64,000 nt of DNA from Chloroflexota bacterium (GTDB taxonomy: Bacteria; Chloroflexota; Anaerolineae; Aggregatilineales; J027). Shown here in pieces: positions 31,686-42,000 of the stretch (position 1 is its first letter; every line of letters starts with the position of its first letter). Where the stretch lies: assembly GCA_024434115.1 (NCBI GenBank), contig QMIT01000009.1, positions 214,165 to 278,164 of the forward strand. Direction: 5' to 3'. The notes under the pieces are model-generated. The model was not told the origin of the DNA, did no database searches, and saw nothing but the letters and a program-made list of their open reading frames with translations. The translations under genes and the position numbers were made by a program.

Positions 31686-33440
31686 TTAGAACAAGCCCAT
31701 GACTCGACCATTTTCGTCAATGTCCACGCTCATATAGGCGGGTTTCAGGCTTAGACCGGGCATGGTACGCATCTCACCCGCGATAGGATAAATGAAGCCT
31801 GCGCCGACGCTGGCCCGCACTTCACGAATCGGGAAGGTGTAGCCTGTCGGGCGGCCTTTCCAATCAGGGTTATGGCTAAGGCTGAGGTGGGTCTTTGCCA
31901 TACAAATGGGCAGACCGCCAAAGCCATTCGCTTCATACGCTTCGATTTGCTCCTCGGCCTTCGGGTCAAACGCGACATCGTCCGCCCCATAAACCTCACG
32001 AGCCAGCGTGCGGATTTTGTCCTTAATCGGGATGTCCAGCGGATATAAGAAACGGAAGTCGCTCGGTTGATTGGCGGCATCTTCAACGGCTTCGGCGAGT
32101 TCCAACGCCCCTTTACCGCCTTCGGCCCAATGGTTGGTCGCAATCGCGGCATGGGCACCCGCAGCCTCGGCAATTTTCTTCACCAGTGCAACCTCGGCAG
32201 GGGTGTCTTGGGTGAAGCGATTAACGGCAACTACGACGGGCACACCGAATTTACGAGCGATTTCGATATGTGCCACCATATTGACCGCACCTGCTTCGAG
32301 CAGCTTCAGATTTTCTTCCAGATAGGCTTTGTCCAATTTCTTGCCGGGGGTCACTTTTGGCCCACCACCGTGCATCTTCATGGCGCGGATGGTGCTGACG
32401 AGTACCACACAATGAGGAATAAGGCCGCTGACCCGGCATTTGATGTCGAAAAATTTCTCCATACCCATATCTGAGCCGAAGCCGCTTTCCGTCACGACAT
32501 ATTCACCTAAGCGGAGGGCGATTTGGTCGGCAATCACGCTGCTGTTGCCGTGTGCGATATTGGCGAAAGGACCAGCATGGATAAAGGCGGCCTGCCCCTC
32601 AAGCGTTTGCAGCAAGTTTGGCATGATGGTGTCTTTCATCAAGACGGTCACAGCGCCTGCCACTTTCATGTCTTCAAGCGTGATGGGTTTGCCTGCCCGA
32701 TTGGTGCCAATTACGACCCGTCCAACCCGCTGTCGTAAATCTTGCAGGCTGGTGGAGAGGGCTAAAATCGCCATTATTTCGCTGGCAACGGTGATGTCAT
32801 AACCTGTTTGACGTGGCAGACCATCGGCGTGTGGCCCCAAACCGACAATGACATTGCGGAGTACACGGTCATTGACATCCACCACGCGATTCCACGTAAT
32901 GTTATAGGGGTCAATATCCAGACGGGTCAAGCCTTGCTTGGCAAGCTGTTCGTCGGTGCGGGTGCTTTCATGGAAAATGCGCGAATCAATGGCGGCAGCC
33001 ACAAGATTATGGGCGGCGCTGATGGCGTGGATGTCACCTGTCAAGTGCAAATTAAAATCTTCCATTGGGATGACTTGGCTATAACCACCCCCAGCGGCTC
33101 CTCCCTTGATGCCAAAGGTTGGCCCCTGACTGGGCTGACGTAAACAGACAATGGCGTTGCGCCCCAACTGGCCGAGGGCTTGGGTCAGACCAACTGATGT
33201 GGTTGTTTTGCCTTCGCCCAACGGGGTAGGGGTGATGGCGGTGACTTCAATATATTTGCCTTGCGGGCGATCTTTGAACCGTTTTAGAACATCGAGATGG
33301 ACTTTGGCTTTGTATTTACCATATAGATCGAGGTCATCCTCATTCAAACCAAGCAAATCAGCAATTTTGAGGATAGGTTGGAGCGTGGCGGCCTGTGCAA
33401 TATCAAGGTCGCTTGGGATAGAAGATGTAACAGCAGACAT
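31686..33440 (-). CDS. fhs: Formate-tetrahydrofolate ligase
   Basis: The 584-residue enzyme makes 10-formyl-THF from formate, THF and ATP. It feeds one-carbon metabolism and, in acetogens, the Wood-Ljungdahl methyl branch. The ATP loop [11 protein letters not shown] is at residues 70-80, followed by [20 protein letters not shown] (substrate phosphate and metal region) and [14 protein letters not shown]. The ending, [13 protein letters not shown], is typical. About 25 residues longer than usual, at the N-terminus. A weak ribosome site precedes the ATG. It lies between the SpoIIE-type phosphatase and DUF6624 genes. Confidence 0.97.
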   Translation of the reverse strand: MSAVTSSIPSDLDIAQAATLQPILKIADLLGLNEDDLDLYGKYKAKVHLDVLKRFKDRPQGKYIEVTAITPTPLGEGKTTTSVGLTQALGQLGRNAIVCLRQPSQGPTFGIKGGAAGGGYSQVIPMEDFNLHLTGDIHAISAAHNLVAAAIDSRIFHESTRTDEQLAKQGLTRLDIDPYNITWNRVVDVNDRVLRNVIVGLGPHADGLPRQTGYDITVASEIMAILALSTSLQDLRQRVGRVVIGTNRAGKPITLEDMKVAGAVTVLMKDTIMPNLLQTLEGQAAFIHAGPFANIAHGNSSVIADQIALRLGEYVVTESGFGSDMGMEKFFDIKCRVSGLIPHCVVLVSTIRAMKMHGGGPKVTPGKKLDKAYLEENLKLLEAGAVNMVAHIEIARKFGVPVVVAVNRFTQDTPAEVALVKKIAEAAGAHAAIATNHWAEGGKGALELAEAVEDAANQPSDFRFLYPLDIPIKDKIRTLAREVYGADDVAFDPKAEEQIEAYEANGFGGLPICMAKTHLSLSHNPDWKGRPTGYTFPIREVRASVGAGFIYPIAGEMRTMPGLSLKPAYMSVDIDENGRVMGLF

Positions 33441-33482
33441 GGGGATTTTTACCTGCCTTTGTTTGGATAAATAGATTTTTGA

Positions 33483-35687
33483 TTATTCGCTGCGCTTAAT
33501 CACCACGATGGTCGCATCGTCAGCTGGGGGCAGGCCGTGCGAAAAAGTATAAACATCGGTAGCGATTGCCAACGAGATTTCCTGCGCTGTATAGTGGCGA
33601 TTGCGATAGATACACTCCATCAGGTTTTCTTCGCCATATTCAAATTCATCGCGGTTGATGGCCTCGGTCACACCGTCGGTATAGGTGACTAAGACATCGC
33701 CCGGTTGTAAAGTTAATTTTTCGGCTCGATAGGGGACGTTGGCAAAAATGCCAAGCGCCGTCCCGCCAGCTTCTATCATTTTATAACTTCCGTCGTTTCC
33801 GACAAAGACGGGGGGATTATGACCCCCATTGCAATAATGCAGTTCGCCATTGATGGGGTCTAAGACACCATAAAACAGCGTGACAAACAAATTGGCACGG
33901 TTATCGGCGCGAATTTGGTTATTAACCTCATGCAGCAATTGGTCGGGGGTATCCTCCGACGACATCGCCAAGACCCGGAAGATGGTACGCGAAAGGGCCA
34001 TAAACAGAGCCGCTGGAATCCCTTTGCCGCACACATCCGCTACGACAAAACCAATTCGACCATCTGGTAGGTTAAAAAAGTCATAAAAATCGCCCGCTAC
34101 CTCTTGGGCGGGCTGCCAACTGGCAGCAATATCCCAACCGGGGTAACTTGGCGCGAATTCTGGCAAAAAGCTGGTTTGGATTTTCTTGGCGGTTTCAACC
34201 TCTTGTTGCAGACGGGCCTGCAAAATCGTTTGTTGATAGAGGCGGGCACGTTCAATCGAGGCGGCTGCTTGATTAGCAAAAGCCTGCGCCACTTCAGCGT
34301 GTTCATCGGCATAAAAGTTAATCTGGCGACTGGTGATGCCCAGTTCCCCGATAACCCGATCTTCTACGATCAATGGGACACCCATCCAACTGTGCATCCC
34401 GGCGGTGGTGCTAATTTTTATCCAACGCGGGTCTTGCTCCACATCCGGGATAATAATTGGTTCCCAAGTCGAAATCATCTCTTGAAATAAGACATTTTCT
34501 GATGTTTTAAAAAGACGTGATTCTAAAGTATCGCTGGTTTCTTGATCGGCATAGCCTCGAATAGCCCGAATAACCATATCCTCGCCATCGGTCAGCAGAA
34601 TGGCCCCGCCATCAAAGGGCAGCACCCGCTCCAGTTCCTGCAACATTAAATCCAACACCTCTTGCAGTTCGAGTGTGCTGTTGATGATCGCGGTGATTTC
34701 ACGCAGGGTGTCGGCCAGTTCGCGTTTGGATTGTTCGGAGGCCAGCAATCGCGCGTTTTCGATGGCAATGGCGGCTTCGGAGGCCAACACTTTGAGGATG
34801 GTTTCATCGCGGGGGGTGAATACGCCATGTAATTTGTTCAGTAGCTGGATCACCCCGATCACCCGTCGGCGGCCATCACGCATGGGGGTGCAAATCATAT
34901 TGCGGGTGACATAACCGGATGCTTGGTCAAAGGATTTAGCGAAATAGGGGTTGTCTTTGGTCGAAAAAACGTTGACGGTTTCCCCCGTTTGGGCGACATG
35001 CCCCGCGATCCCTTGCCCCATCTTCAGGCGGATTTCAGTCAGGCGGCCTGTATCATCGTGCAGCACTTTGGAGACCAGTTCACCCGTCTGCTCATCCATC
35101 AAATACAACGTGCCACGATCTGCATCCACCACTTGGCGCAGCTTGTCCACAATCAAATTGAGCAGATCGTCTACATCGCGGGCATTGGTCAAGGCCCAAC
35201 CGACCTCCTCAAAAACCAGTAATTCGCGTTCGATTTCGGGTTGGGGAGCACCCCGAAGCGCGTCTAAATCCAAAATCTTTGTCATCGTCAATGTAGTTCC
35301 GTTTGCTCCATCAAATTTATAGTCTACGTTGTCCATCAAGGTACGCATAAAGTGCATTCCCATCCCACCCTTAATGCGCCTTTCAATGGGGGCATGGGGG
35401 TCGTAATTGGGAATGGCCTCCGGGTCGAAAGGCTTGCCCCAATCTTGAATGTGGAGACGAATCTCACCATTCATCTGGGTGAGCCGCATAAAAATTCGAC
35501 CCTCTTCATCCCCTTGATAGGCATGGGACATGATGTTGGTAATTGCTTCTTCGCTGGCGAGTTCAATATCGAAGTGAGTTTTTTCATCGAGATTGAGGGC
35601 CGCGCTGACTGCTGCCATGAAACTGTAAAGGTCTTTCAGATTGTCGCGGGTTGCTCTCAGCCAGAGATCATAGCTCTTACCAGCCAT
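33483..35687 (-). CDS. HATPase-GAF-GAF-SpoIIE phosphatase (partner-switch regulator)
   Basis: The 734-residue soluble protein has an N-terminal RsbW-like anti-sigma kinase ATPase domain (1-140: IELASEEAITNIMSHAY is the N-box, GGMGMHFMRTL the G-box). Two GAF sensor domains follow: about 155-300, with ADRGTLYLMDEQTGE and CTPMRDGRRRVIGVIQLLNK, and about 325-485. A PP2C/SpoIIE phosphatase completes it (about 520-734, PAQEVAGDFYDFF, VADVCGKGIPAALFM, GDVLVTYTDGVTEA; metal-binding Asp residues present). It should control a STAS-domain antagonist by phosphorylation and dephosphorylation; no STAS protein is in the window. AGGAGTAAAGG directly precedes the ATG. Confidence 0.92.
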   Translation of the reverse strand: MAGKSYDLWLRATRDNLKDLYSFMAAVSAALNLDEKTHFDIELASEEAITNIMSHAYQGDEEGRIFMRLTQMNGEIRLHIQDWGKPFDPEAIPNYDPHAPIERRIKGGMGMHFMRTLMDNVDYKFDGANGTTLTMTKILDLDALRGAPQPEIERELLVFEEVGWALTNARDVDDLLNLIVDKLRQVVDADRGTLYLMDEQTGELVSKVLHDDTGRLTEIRLKMGQGIAGHVAQTGETVNVFSTKDNPYFAKSFDQASGYVTRNMICTPMRDGRRRVIGVIQLLNKLHGVFTPRDETILKVLASEAAIAIENARLLASEQSKRELADTLREITAIINSTLELQEVLDLMLQELERVLPFDGGAILLTDGEDMVIRAIRGYADQETSDTLESRLFKTSENVLFQEMISTWEPIIIPDVEQDPRWIKISTTAGMHSWMGVPLIVEDRVIGELGITSRQINFYADEHAEVAQAFANQAAASIERARLYQQTILQARLQQEVETAKKIQTSFLPEFAPSYPGWDIAASWQPAQEVAGDFYDFFNLPDGRIGFVVADVCGKGIPAALFMALSRTIFRVLAMSSEDTPDQLLHEVNNQIRADNRANLFVTLFYGVLDPINGELHYCNGGHNPPVFVGNDGSYKMIEAGGTALGIFANVPYRAEKLTLQPGDVLVTYTDGVTEAINRDEFEYGEENLMECIYRNRHYTAQEISLAIATDVYTFSHGLPPADDATIVVIKRSE

Positions 35688-35803
35688 CCTTTACTCCTAT
35701 ATCTATTAGTCTTTTACGCAGACAAAGACGCGCTAGTTTCGTGAATTCCTGTACAAAGTATCTAATGTAACTAAACCCTAGCAAATGTGAAGTCCATTTT
35801 AAA

Positions 35804-35842
35804 CAAAAAAACCCGACTCAAATCACTTTTGAATCAGGCGGA
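35804..35842 (-). terminator. Terminator after tRNA-Leu
   Basis: Read on the minus strand, CCTGATTCAAA pairs with TTTGAGTCGGG around AGTGA and is followed by seven T. It lies just beyond the tRNA-Leu 3' end. Confidence 0.75.
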
Positions 35843-35879
35843 TTGTAACATCTATAAATTTTCCATTTAATCTACGATG

Positions 35880-35960
35880 TAGGGCAGGTGGGAGTCGAAC
35901 CCACAAGAGTTTCCTCCGCAGTTTTTAAGACTGCTGCGTTTGCCATTTCGCCACTGCCCC
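35880..35960 (-). tRNA. tRNA-Leu (anticodon TAA)
   Basis: An 81-base class II tRNA with the long variable arm GGAGGAAACTC. Acceptor GGGGCAG/CTGCCCT (one G-U); anticodon stem GCAGT/ACTGC with loop CTTAAAA (anticodon TAA, reads UUA/UUG); T arm GTGGG-TTCGACT-CCCAC. The discriminator is A. CCA is not encoded, since the following bases are CA. Confidence 0.97.
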
Positions 35961-35974
35961 TTGTGTGATTACGC

Positions 35975-36003
35975 ATTTTAACTAGAGATAGGCGGCGGGT
36001 CAA
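35975..36003 (-). promoter_or_regulatory. Promoter of tRNA-Leu
   Basis: Minus strand TTGACC (36003-35998), a 17-base spacer and TAAAAT (35980-35975), 15 bases before the tRNA 5' end. Confidence 0.7.
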
Positions 36004-36038
36004 GTAGTGTTCGTCATTTGGTGGTGGCAAGTATAACT

Positions 36039-36665
36039 TTAGTCGAGAATAACAAGCACGGCCTCTTTGAGTTTTGCCAGTGAAGTGTAAAAACCCCTAA
36101 ATTCTGACACCAATTTACGTATAGCATCGAAGTTTTCAAAATACGATACCATTACATTATGAATCCAAGCTTTATCCTCTGAAGGGTTTTCACCAAGTTG
36201 GAGGCGGGCTTCTATTTCCTCGTCTGAGATTGATACGAGTAGTTCGGAGATGGTTTTCACTTTTTCGGAGGGAGTATATCGAATGGGAAACCCTTGAGTT
36301 GCTCTTACTGCGGGGTGGATTATTTCTGCTCCAAATACTGCTTTTGCTAGTTCACTAGCCGTACTATCAATTTCTTCTCCGAAATAAATCTCACCAGAAA
36401 GGACATAAAATAATGACTCGTAAATCATGTGTTTACTCAGAAATAAATTACGGGATTCAATGCCCGGATTTGTTATTGCAGCTTTCTCTGCTTCCTTTTG
36501 GGCTTTGATCTCGAATTCCTCTAAATTTCTATCGGGTCTATAGAATTTCTCCATGATTAAATGGCTGAAAAACTGTAACTCACAGCCAAACTGAGCGTCT
36601 GATTTTGCCAGCAAAATGAGCCTACCATCCCCCGGTATGGCTTGATGTATCATGCTGATACCCAT
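36039..36665 (-). CDS. DUF1877-like protein
   Basis: The 208-residue protein looks like the DUF1877/YfbM family by eye. LFLSKHMIYESLFYVLSGE replaces the usual D-L-D-KAWHG-LLTG stretch. FPIRYTPSEKVKTISELL matches the GPARYLSPEEV block, and the end ENFDAIRKLVSEFRGFYTSLAKLKEAVLVIL fits. Family function unknown. The frame opens at 36743 inside the decarboxylase gene, but ATG 36665 has AGGGA upstream and falls 10 bases after that gene's stop codon, so this start was chosen. The base composition looks more AT-rich than the neighbours. Confidence 0.75.
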   Translation of the reverse strand: MGISMIHQAIPGDGRLILLAKSDAQFGCELQFFSHLIMEKFYRPDRNLEEFEIKAQKEAEKAAITNPGIESRNLFLSKHMIYESLFYVLSGEIYFGEEIDSTASELAKAVFGAEIIHPAVRATQGFPIRYTPSEKVKTISELLVSISDEEIEARLQLGENPSEDKAWIHNVMVSYFENFDAIRKLVSEFRGFYTSLAKLKEAVLVILD

Positions 36666-36675
36666 TACTATCCCT

Positions 36676-37680
36676 TCAAAATAGATGACTTTCCACCACC
36701 TGCGCTCCCATACCGGGTTTGTTATGCAGCACGATTTTGACACCCTCTAGCTGCCACAAGCGATTTTCCACATCATCGGCATCCTCAGGCTTGGCTAGGA
36801 CATGCACATTCGCCCCAGCATCAATCGTAAAATAGGCTTCGAGCCCACCCCGCCGCCATTCGGTTACCGCTTGGATGATTGCCAACGTCACCGGACTCCA
36901 ATAATAAATCGGTGGTTGGGAGGTCATGGCTATCACATGCAGTCGGATGGCTTCGCGTTCGGTTTCTTCGCCAAAAGTTGTCCAATTTTTTTCCAAAATG
37001 GCACGGCGGATAGTATTCAAACTCACCCCAGCTAATTTGACACGGGTGTCATTAAAGGGGCTGGTGCTGACCAATTTATTGCCATCGGCTGACCCGACCT
37101 CTTTGTGGGTGGTCTGGGTAATCGCAATTAAATCGCGGATGTCCCAATGGTCGGGCGGGGCAATCTGTTCCGCGAAGGATGCTTCATTGGTTTCGCCATA
37201 ATGCCATTCTACGAATCCCGCTGGTATGGAACGACAGGCTGACCCCGACCCTTGCCGCGCCAATAAAGTTAATTCGCGTTCGGAGAGGGATAATCCAGCG
37301 GCTTTGGCGGTGGCGACACTGAGGGCCGCGAATGCTGAGGCGGATGAGGCAATGCCCGCCCCGGTGGGAAAATTATTCTCTGATGCCACCCGTGCCCGCG
37401 TTTGAATGCCCGCAATGGCTCGGATGCGATCCACATGGCTAAACACTCGTACAGATTGTTTGGTGTCGGCGGGTTGGTTTGCCAGCGAAAATTGGTCGGC
37501 GCTTAATGATTCATCAAATTCGACGGTGGTAATCGTGAAGGCCGAGTCCAAATTCATCGAAATCGAACCGTTCATAGGTAGGCGGAGGGCATCATTAATC
37601 CGCCCCCAGTATTTTACAAATGCGATATTGCTGGTGGCAATACAGGTGGCTTTTTGGAGGTGTTTTAAGGTGTCCGTCAT
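36676..37680 (-). CDS. mvaD: Diphosphomevalonate or phosphomevalonate decarboxylase
   Basis: The 334-residue GHMP-superfamily enzyme has IAFVKYWGRINDALRLPMNGSISM (residues 19-42, the conserved KYWGK-like and NGS substrate loop), the ATP loop PTGAGIASSASAFAAL (105-120), and GSGSACRSIPAGFVEW (about 145-160). The C-terminal DAGANVHVLAKPED is also typical. It decarboxylates mevalonate-5-diphosphate to isopentenyl diphosphate, or mevalonate-5-phosphate to isopentenyl phosphate, as described in Roseiflexus (established knowledge). The sequence alone does not tell which. No other mevalonate gene is nearby. Start ATG 37680. Confidence 0.9.
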   Translation of the reverse strand: MTDTLKHLQKATCIATSNIAFVKYWGRINDALRLPMNGSISMNLDSAFTITTVEFDESLSADQFSLANQPADTKQSVRVFSHVDRIRAIAGIQTRARVASENNFPTGAGIASSASAFAALSVATAKAAGLSLSERELTLLARQGSGSACRSIPAGFVEWHYGETNEASFAEQIAPPDHWDIRDLIAITQTTHKEVGSADGNKLVSTSPFNDTRVKLAGVSLNTIRRAILEKNWTTFGEETEREAIRLHVIAMTSQPPIYYWSPVTLAIIQAVTEWRRGGLEAYFTIDAGANVHVLAKPEDADDVENRLWQLEGVKIVLHNKPGMGAQVVESHLF

Positions 37681-37736
37681 GATTACCTAGTGATAACCCT
37701 GATTATCACGAATAAAAATTTGTTACAGATAGGAAA

Positions 37737-37967
37737 TTATTGATCGAGAAGTTCTATAAATTCTTCGACGCTTAATCCAGCCTGTCGGATAATTCCGCGC
37801 AGAGTACCTTTTTTGAGTTCTTTATGTTTTGGCACAGGAATGGTTTTTGCTGGGGGTGGATCACTGCGACGCAAAATAATATGGCCTTCTTCTCGAACAA
37901 CGACAAATCCTGCATTTAGGAGCGCATCTACGCACTCTTGCCATGAAATAACAGGTAGTTTACTCAC
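37737..37967 (-). CDS. hicA: HicA toxin, mRNA interferase
   Basis: The 76-residue protein has a dsRBD-like fold. KLPVISWQECVDALLNAGFVV, EEGHIILRRSDP (catalytic-type His in a Gly-His-Ile context) and IPVPKHKELKKGTLRGIIRQAGLS match HicA/YcfA. It degrades mRNA when free. The ATG overlaps the hicB stop codon by four bases (37964-37967), so hicB comes first in the operon. A typical length of 60-80 residues, apparently intact. Confidence 0.92.
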   Translation of the reverse strand: MSKLPVISWQECVDALLNAGFVVVREEGHIILRRSDPPPAKTIPVPKHKELKKGTLRGIIRQAGLSVEEFIELLDQ

Positions 37968-38182
37968 ACGGCAACCACCACATCCACTAGGTCATTAATA
38001 TCTTCGGGTGGAATAGGGTCGCCATATTCTTTGGCAACCTCTAGCCAAAGATCAATTGCCTCTCGAATGTTAGCGAGCGTTTCTTCAAATGTCTCGCCTT
38101 GACTGACTACCCCCAAGCTGGGGCATTCAGCCCAATAACCTGTCTCATCCTCTTCGGCTCGGTGTATGATGACTTTTCGCAT
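37964..38182 (-). CDS. hicB: HicB antitoxin
   Basis: The 72-residue protein shows the HicB pattern: a partially degraded RNase H-like strand set (VIIHRAEEDETGYWAECPSL), GVVSQGETFEETLANIREAIDLWL and a short C-terminal tail with acidic VDVVVAV. It binds and neutralises HicA (family knowledge). A longer HicB normally has a DNA-binding domain, which is absent here, so autoregulation must come from elsewhere or from the partner complex. ATG 38182, preceded by GGAGGAC. It leads the hicBA operon. Confidence 0.9.
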   Translation of the reverse strand: MRKVIIHRAEEDETGYWAECPSLGVVSQGETFEETLANIREAIDLWLEVAKEYGDPIPPEDINDLVDVVVAV

Positions 38183-38230
38183 CGAAAGTCCTCCAATAAA
38201 TCCAACACCCGTAATTGTAGCAGGAAAATT

Positions 38231-38974
38231 TCAAAAATTCGGGTAGACATCAATGCCGAGCCAGCGTCCGACGGCGACAATGAGCGGCGCTATCAGGAGG
38301 GCAGGCAGATAATTTGCCATGCGCGGGTGTTTAATATCCAGCAAAATCAAACTGAGGCCGATGAGCAGCAGGCCGCCCGCCGAACTCATCTCATTAATCA
38401 TGGGGTCGGTCATGAACGATCCAGCAAGATAACCGACCAGTGCAAGGCCGCCCTGAATCACGATGATGGTGACGATTGAAAAACTGACACCGATTCCCAA
38501 TGAGGCCGCAAATGCCAACGCCGCGAACCCATCCAAGACGGCTTTGATAGCCAGTAGTTCATAATTGCCGGAGATGCCATCTTGAATCGAGCCAACAAAC
38601 GTCAATGGGCCAATGCAAAAAACAAGGCTGGCGGTCACAAATCCATTGATAAAACGCTCACGGGCCGAATCAAAATCACCCTCCTGACCGGGTTGACTGC
38701 GTTTGGCGACCCATGCCTGAAGCCAACTCGCAAAATCATCCAGTCCTTTTTGAATGTTGATGGCCTCGCCAATGATGACCCCTAGGACTACGCTAATCAA
38801 AGGAATGATAATGTTGCCCGACAGCATAGCGTTGTCAATGCCGACGACCAATGTGACTAAACCGAGGCCGGTGATGACCGAAGTCTGGGTATTTTTGGGG
38901 AGACGGTCACCAATCATGAGACCGAGAGCGCTGCCAATGGCGACGGTAATGACGTTGAGAATCGTGCCGATCAT
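38231..38974 (-). CDS. DUF554 membrane protein
   Basis: The 247-residue protein has about seven membrane helices. The DUF554 N-terminus MIGTILNVITVAIGSALGLM and GDRLPKNTQTSVITGLGLVTL are clear, as is VVGIDNAML. FVTASLVFCIGPLTFVGS and LIGLSLILLDIKHPRMANYL complete the family pattern. Bacterial members are proposed to be transporters; substrate unknown. Stop at 38231 is followed by hicB on the same strand, 48 bases away, with no terminator visible. Confidence 0.9.
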   Translation of the reverse strand: MIGTILNVITVAIGSALGLMIGDRLPKNTQTSVITGLGLVTLVVGIDNAMLSGNIIIPLISVVLGVIIGEAINIQKGLDDFASWLQAWVAKRSQPGQEGDFDSARERFINGFVTASLVFCIGPLTFVGSIQDGISGNYELLAIKAVLDGFAALAFAASLGIGVSFSIVTIIVIQGGLALVGYLAGSFMTDPMINEMSSAGGLLLIGLSLILLDIKHPRMANYLPALLIAPLIVAVGRWLGIDVYPNF

Positions 38975-38993
38975 AAAAATGATTCCTGTTTAT

Positions 38994-39039
38994 AAAAAAT
39001 AGCCGCCAGAGAGTGTACTCAATAACCCTCCGGCGGTTG
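38994..39039 (-). terminator. Terminator of the PBP gene
   Basis: Minus strand CCGCCGGAGGG and CTCTCTGGCGG arms (two mismatches or G-U) followed by CTATTTTTTAT, just beyond the PBP stop codon at 39069. Confidence 0.75.
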
Positions 39040-39068
39040 ATGGCGACTTTTACAAATTTGCCGATTTT

Positions 39069-42000
39069 TTACTGGGTCGGCGTAGAAACCGCTGCGGGTG
39101 ACTGATTATTAAAGACTGTGATTGGCACCCGTACATCCAAAAAGGCGTTGTTGGTGGCATAGGCAACCAGACGCAGTACATATTGTCCATCCGGGGTATC
39201 AATGGTGTTCCAGCCACCTAAGAAGGAATTGGCATCTGGTTCTTGGGTTGTATAGGTTTGCCCTGCAAGGGTGACAAAATTCTCAGTTCCCACCGGAGCA
39301 ATTTGGAACTCATATTTTTGGAAGTTTGGCAAGCTCACCTGACCCAACAACTGTACTGGGCCGGATACACTTGCTCCCGGTGCAGGACTGTTTAACACGA
39401 CAATGGGTCGCGGTTGGTCGGCGGTACACTGTTCGACGGGTGGCGATTGTAAGGGCAATGTCAATCCGCGTGACTGTGCCCATGCCTGACCTTCAGGCCG
39501 ATTGTTAATCCAGCTAATCGCGGTGGCATCAGTGGTCATGAGGTAGGTTTGCGGTTGGGCATAGTCTTGGCAATACTGGTTCGCAATCCGATTGGTGAAC
39601 GGGTCAACATTGACCACCTGCAACAAACTATCCGTACCTTGTGGAGGCGGCTGTGAATTCCAGAATACTTCAAAGTAATCTCCGCCGGGGCCACAGCCAT
39701 TGGTGGGAACTGTCGTACCTGTGTCATTACAAATCTGCTGTTGAACAATACCACCGGGTTGGGGGAAACCAACATTCGGTTTGCCTTGTAGTGCCGCCGA
39801 TATGGTTGCATTCCAGACCGGGGCGGCTACTCCATACCCTGTCTCACCGCCTGTCGGACGATTATCAGTGTTGCCCATCCATACCCCGACGACGACTTGG
39901 GGCGTCCAGCCAATTGTCCACGCATCACGGTTTTCATCGGTTGTCCCAGTTTTAACCGCGACGGTATAGCCTGCGACTTCCATCGGATAGCCGGTGCCAA
40001 ATTCTTCTGAACGGGCCTGATTATCTGACAAAATGGAGCTAATCAGGTAGGCGTGTTCGGGTCGGATCACCGGAAGGCCTTGCAGTGCATTCATGTCCAC
40101 TTGGAAAATGATGTCCCCCGTCACGGTTTCGACACGGCTGATACCAAATGGCTCGCGTCGGATGCCTCCATTGGCGAAGGCAGCATAGGCAGCTACCATG
40201 TCAAACAAGCGCACTTCTGCTGCTCCGAGTGCCGAGGGCAGCCCGACGGCGGTGGGGGATTGCAGCGGGAATTCAATGCCCATCTCATTTGCTTTTTGTT
40301 GGAAACGTTCTGTGCCTACACAATCAAGGGCTTTTACCGCAGGGACATTCAACGAGTTGGAAAGTGCCCGTCGAATGGTCACAGGCCCTCGGAACGTGCG
40401 GTCATAATTCAAAGGTTCATAGACAGACGGCGGATTACCCCATACCGTCGGGGTATCCCACAACACCGTGCCGGGGCTGAAGTAAGGGGCGGCAGCGTTA
40501 TAACATTGGCTTGCCGGGTCAATACCCTCAAAGGTCGTGACATATACCACTGGTTTGATAGACGACCCCGGTTGCTGCGGTGTAAGGGACACATTGACCT
40601 GACCATCAATCTCGTCGTTATTAAAGTCCGCGCTGCCGACCATGCCCCAGACCGCACCTGTTTGTGGGTCAATCACCACGACTGAACCATTTTCAATGTC
40701 AAAGCGTGCCCGTGCCTGATTTAGTTGGTCGGTGACGGCTTGTTGGGCGGCGTTTTGAATGGTCGGGTCAAGCGTGGTATAGACATTAAAACCTGTGGCG
40801 TAAATCGTGTCCGCCCCATAGGTCTCGGTCAGTTGATCCCAAACCCAGTTCACAAAATGGGCATAACGCAGGTCGCGGGCGGGTTGTTCAAAAATCTTAG
40901 TTTCCACCAACGCTCGGTCAATGGCGAAGTTGGGGTCGGCATTTAAAAATTCTGGCGTCACACACAACGGCTGCGCGAGATCATAGGGGAACGGTGTCCC
41001 ATCGGAGTAGCCGTTAAAGGTGTTTTCAAGTTGAATACAGCCATTCCCGTTGGCTTCGGTCATAAGACGCAGCACTTCACTCATACGTCCAATCGAACCC
41101 TCGCGGTTACTGATGGGACTGTATAAGGCGGGAGTTTGGGGCAGACCCGCTAACAAGGCGGCTTCGGCGATATTTAAATCCGAGGCGGGTTTATCAAAAT
41201 AGGCTTGGGCGGCAGCCTCGATGCCATAAGCGAGGTTGCCATAATAAATTTCATTGAGATACAGTTCCAAAATTTCGTTCTTGTCGTATTTGCGGCTGAG
41301 TTCGGCAGCAAGGATGATTTCGGTAATCTTGCGTTCGCTGGAAACCTGCGTCGCAAAATCTTCTTCCAAAATTAATTGGCGTACCAATTGTTGGGTAATG
41401 GTGCTTGCGCCAGAACGTGGGCCTTCGCCGCGGACGTTGGTATAGACGGCCCGCAAAATCGAAAAGACACTGAAACCGGGGTTTTCATAATAGGTTTCAT
41501 CTTCGGTGGCAACCGTCGCATGAATAACCCAAGGGGAAATTTCTTCCAATGGGACGGAAGTCCGTGCCCCTTCACGTGGGTCGTTATATTCGGCCAGCAC
41601 ATTACCCTGTGCGTCATAAATACGGGTGGTCTGGAAATTGGAGGCCTGCTGACCGAGATTGTCAATCTTGTCCTGATACTTGCCGACCACTGACATATAA
41701 TATCCGACCATGCCCAGCAGCATACAGAGGGTGATGCCAAGCCCAGCCACAATGCCAGCGACCCCAACCCACACACCGTATTTCACAATATTGCTGCGTT
41801 CAAAGGGGTGATCATAGGCCGCACTGTAATCGGGCTGAATGCCGACTTGTTTAGGCGGGGCGGCGGTTGGGACATTGGCGGAGGCATCCACCGGGCGGGG
41901 CGATTCAATGGTCGCACCCATCGCGGCTTGGGCGGCTTGCACAGGCGAAACAATCGTCGGCGCACTAACGGGCGAACTTGGAGTGCCCGCCGACGGAATG

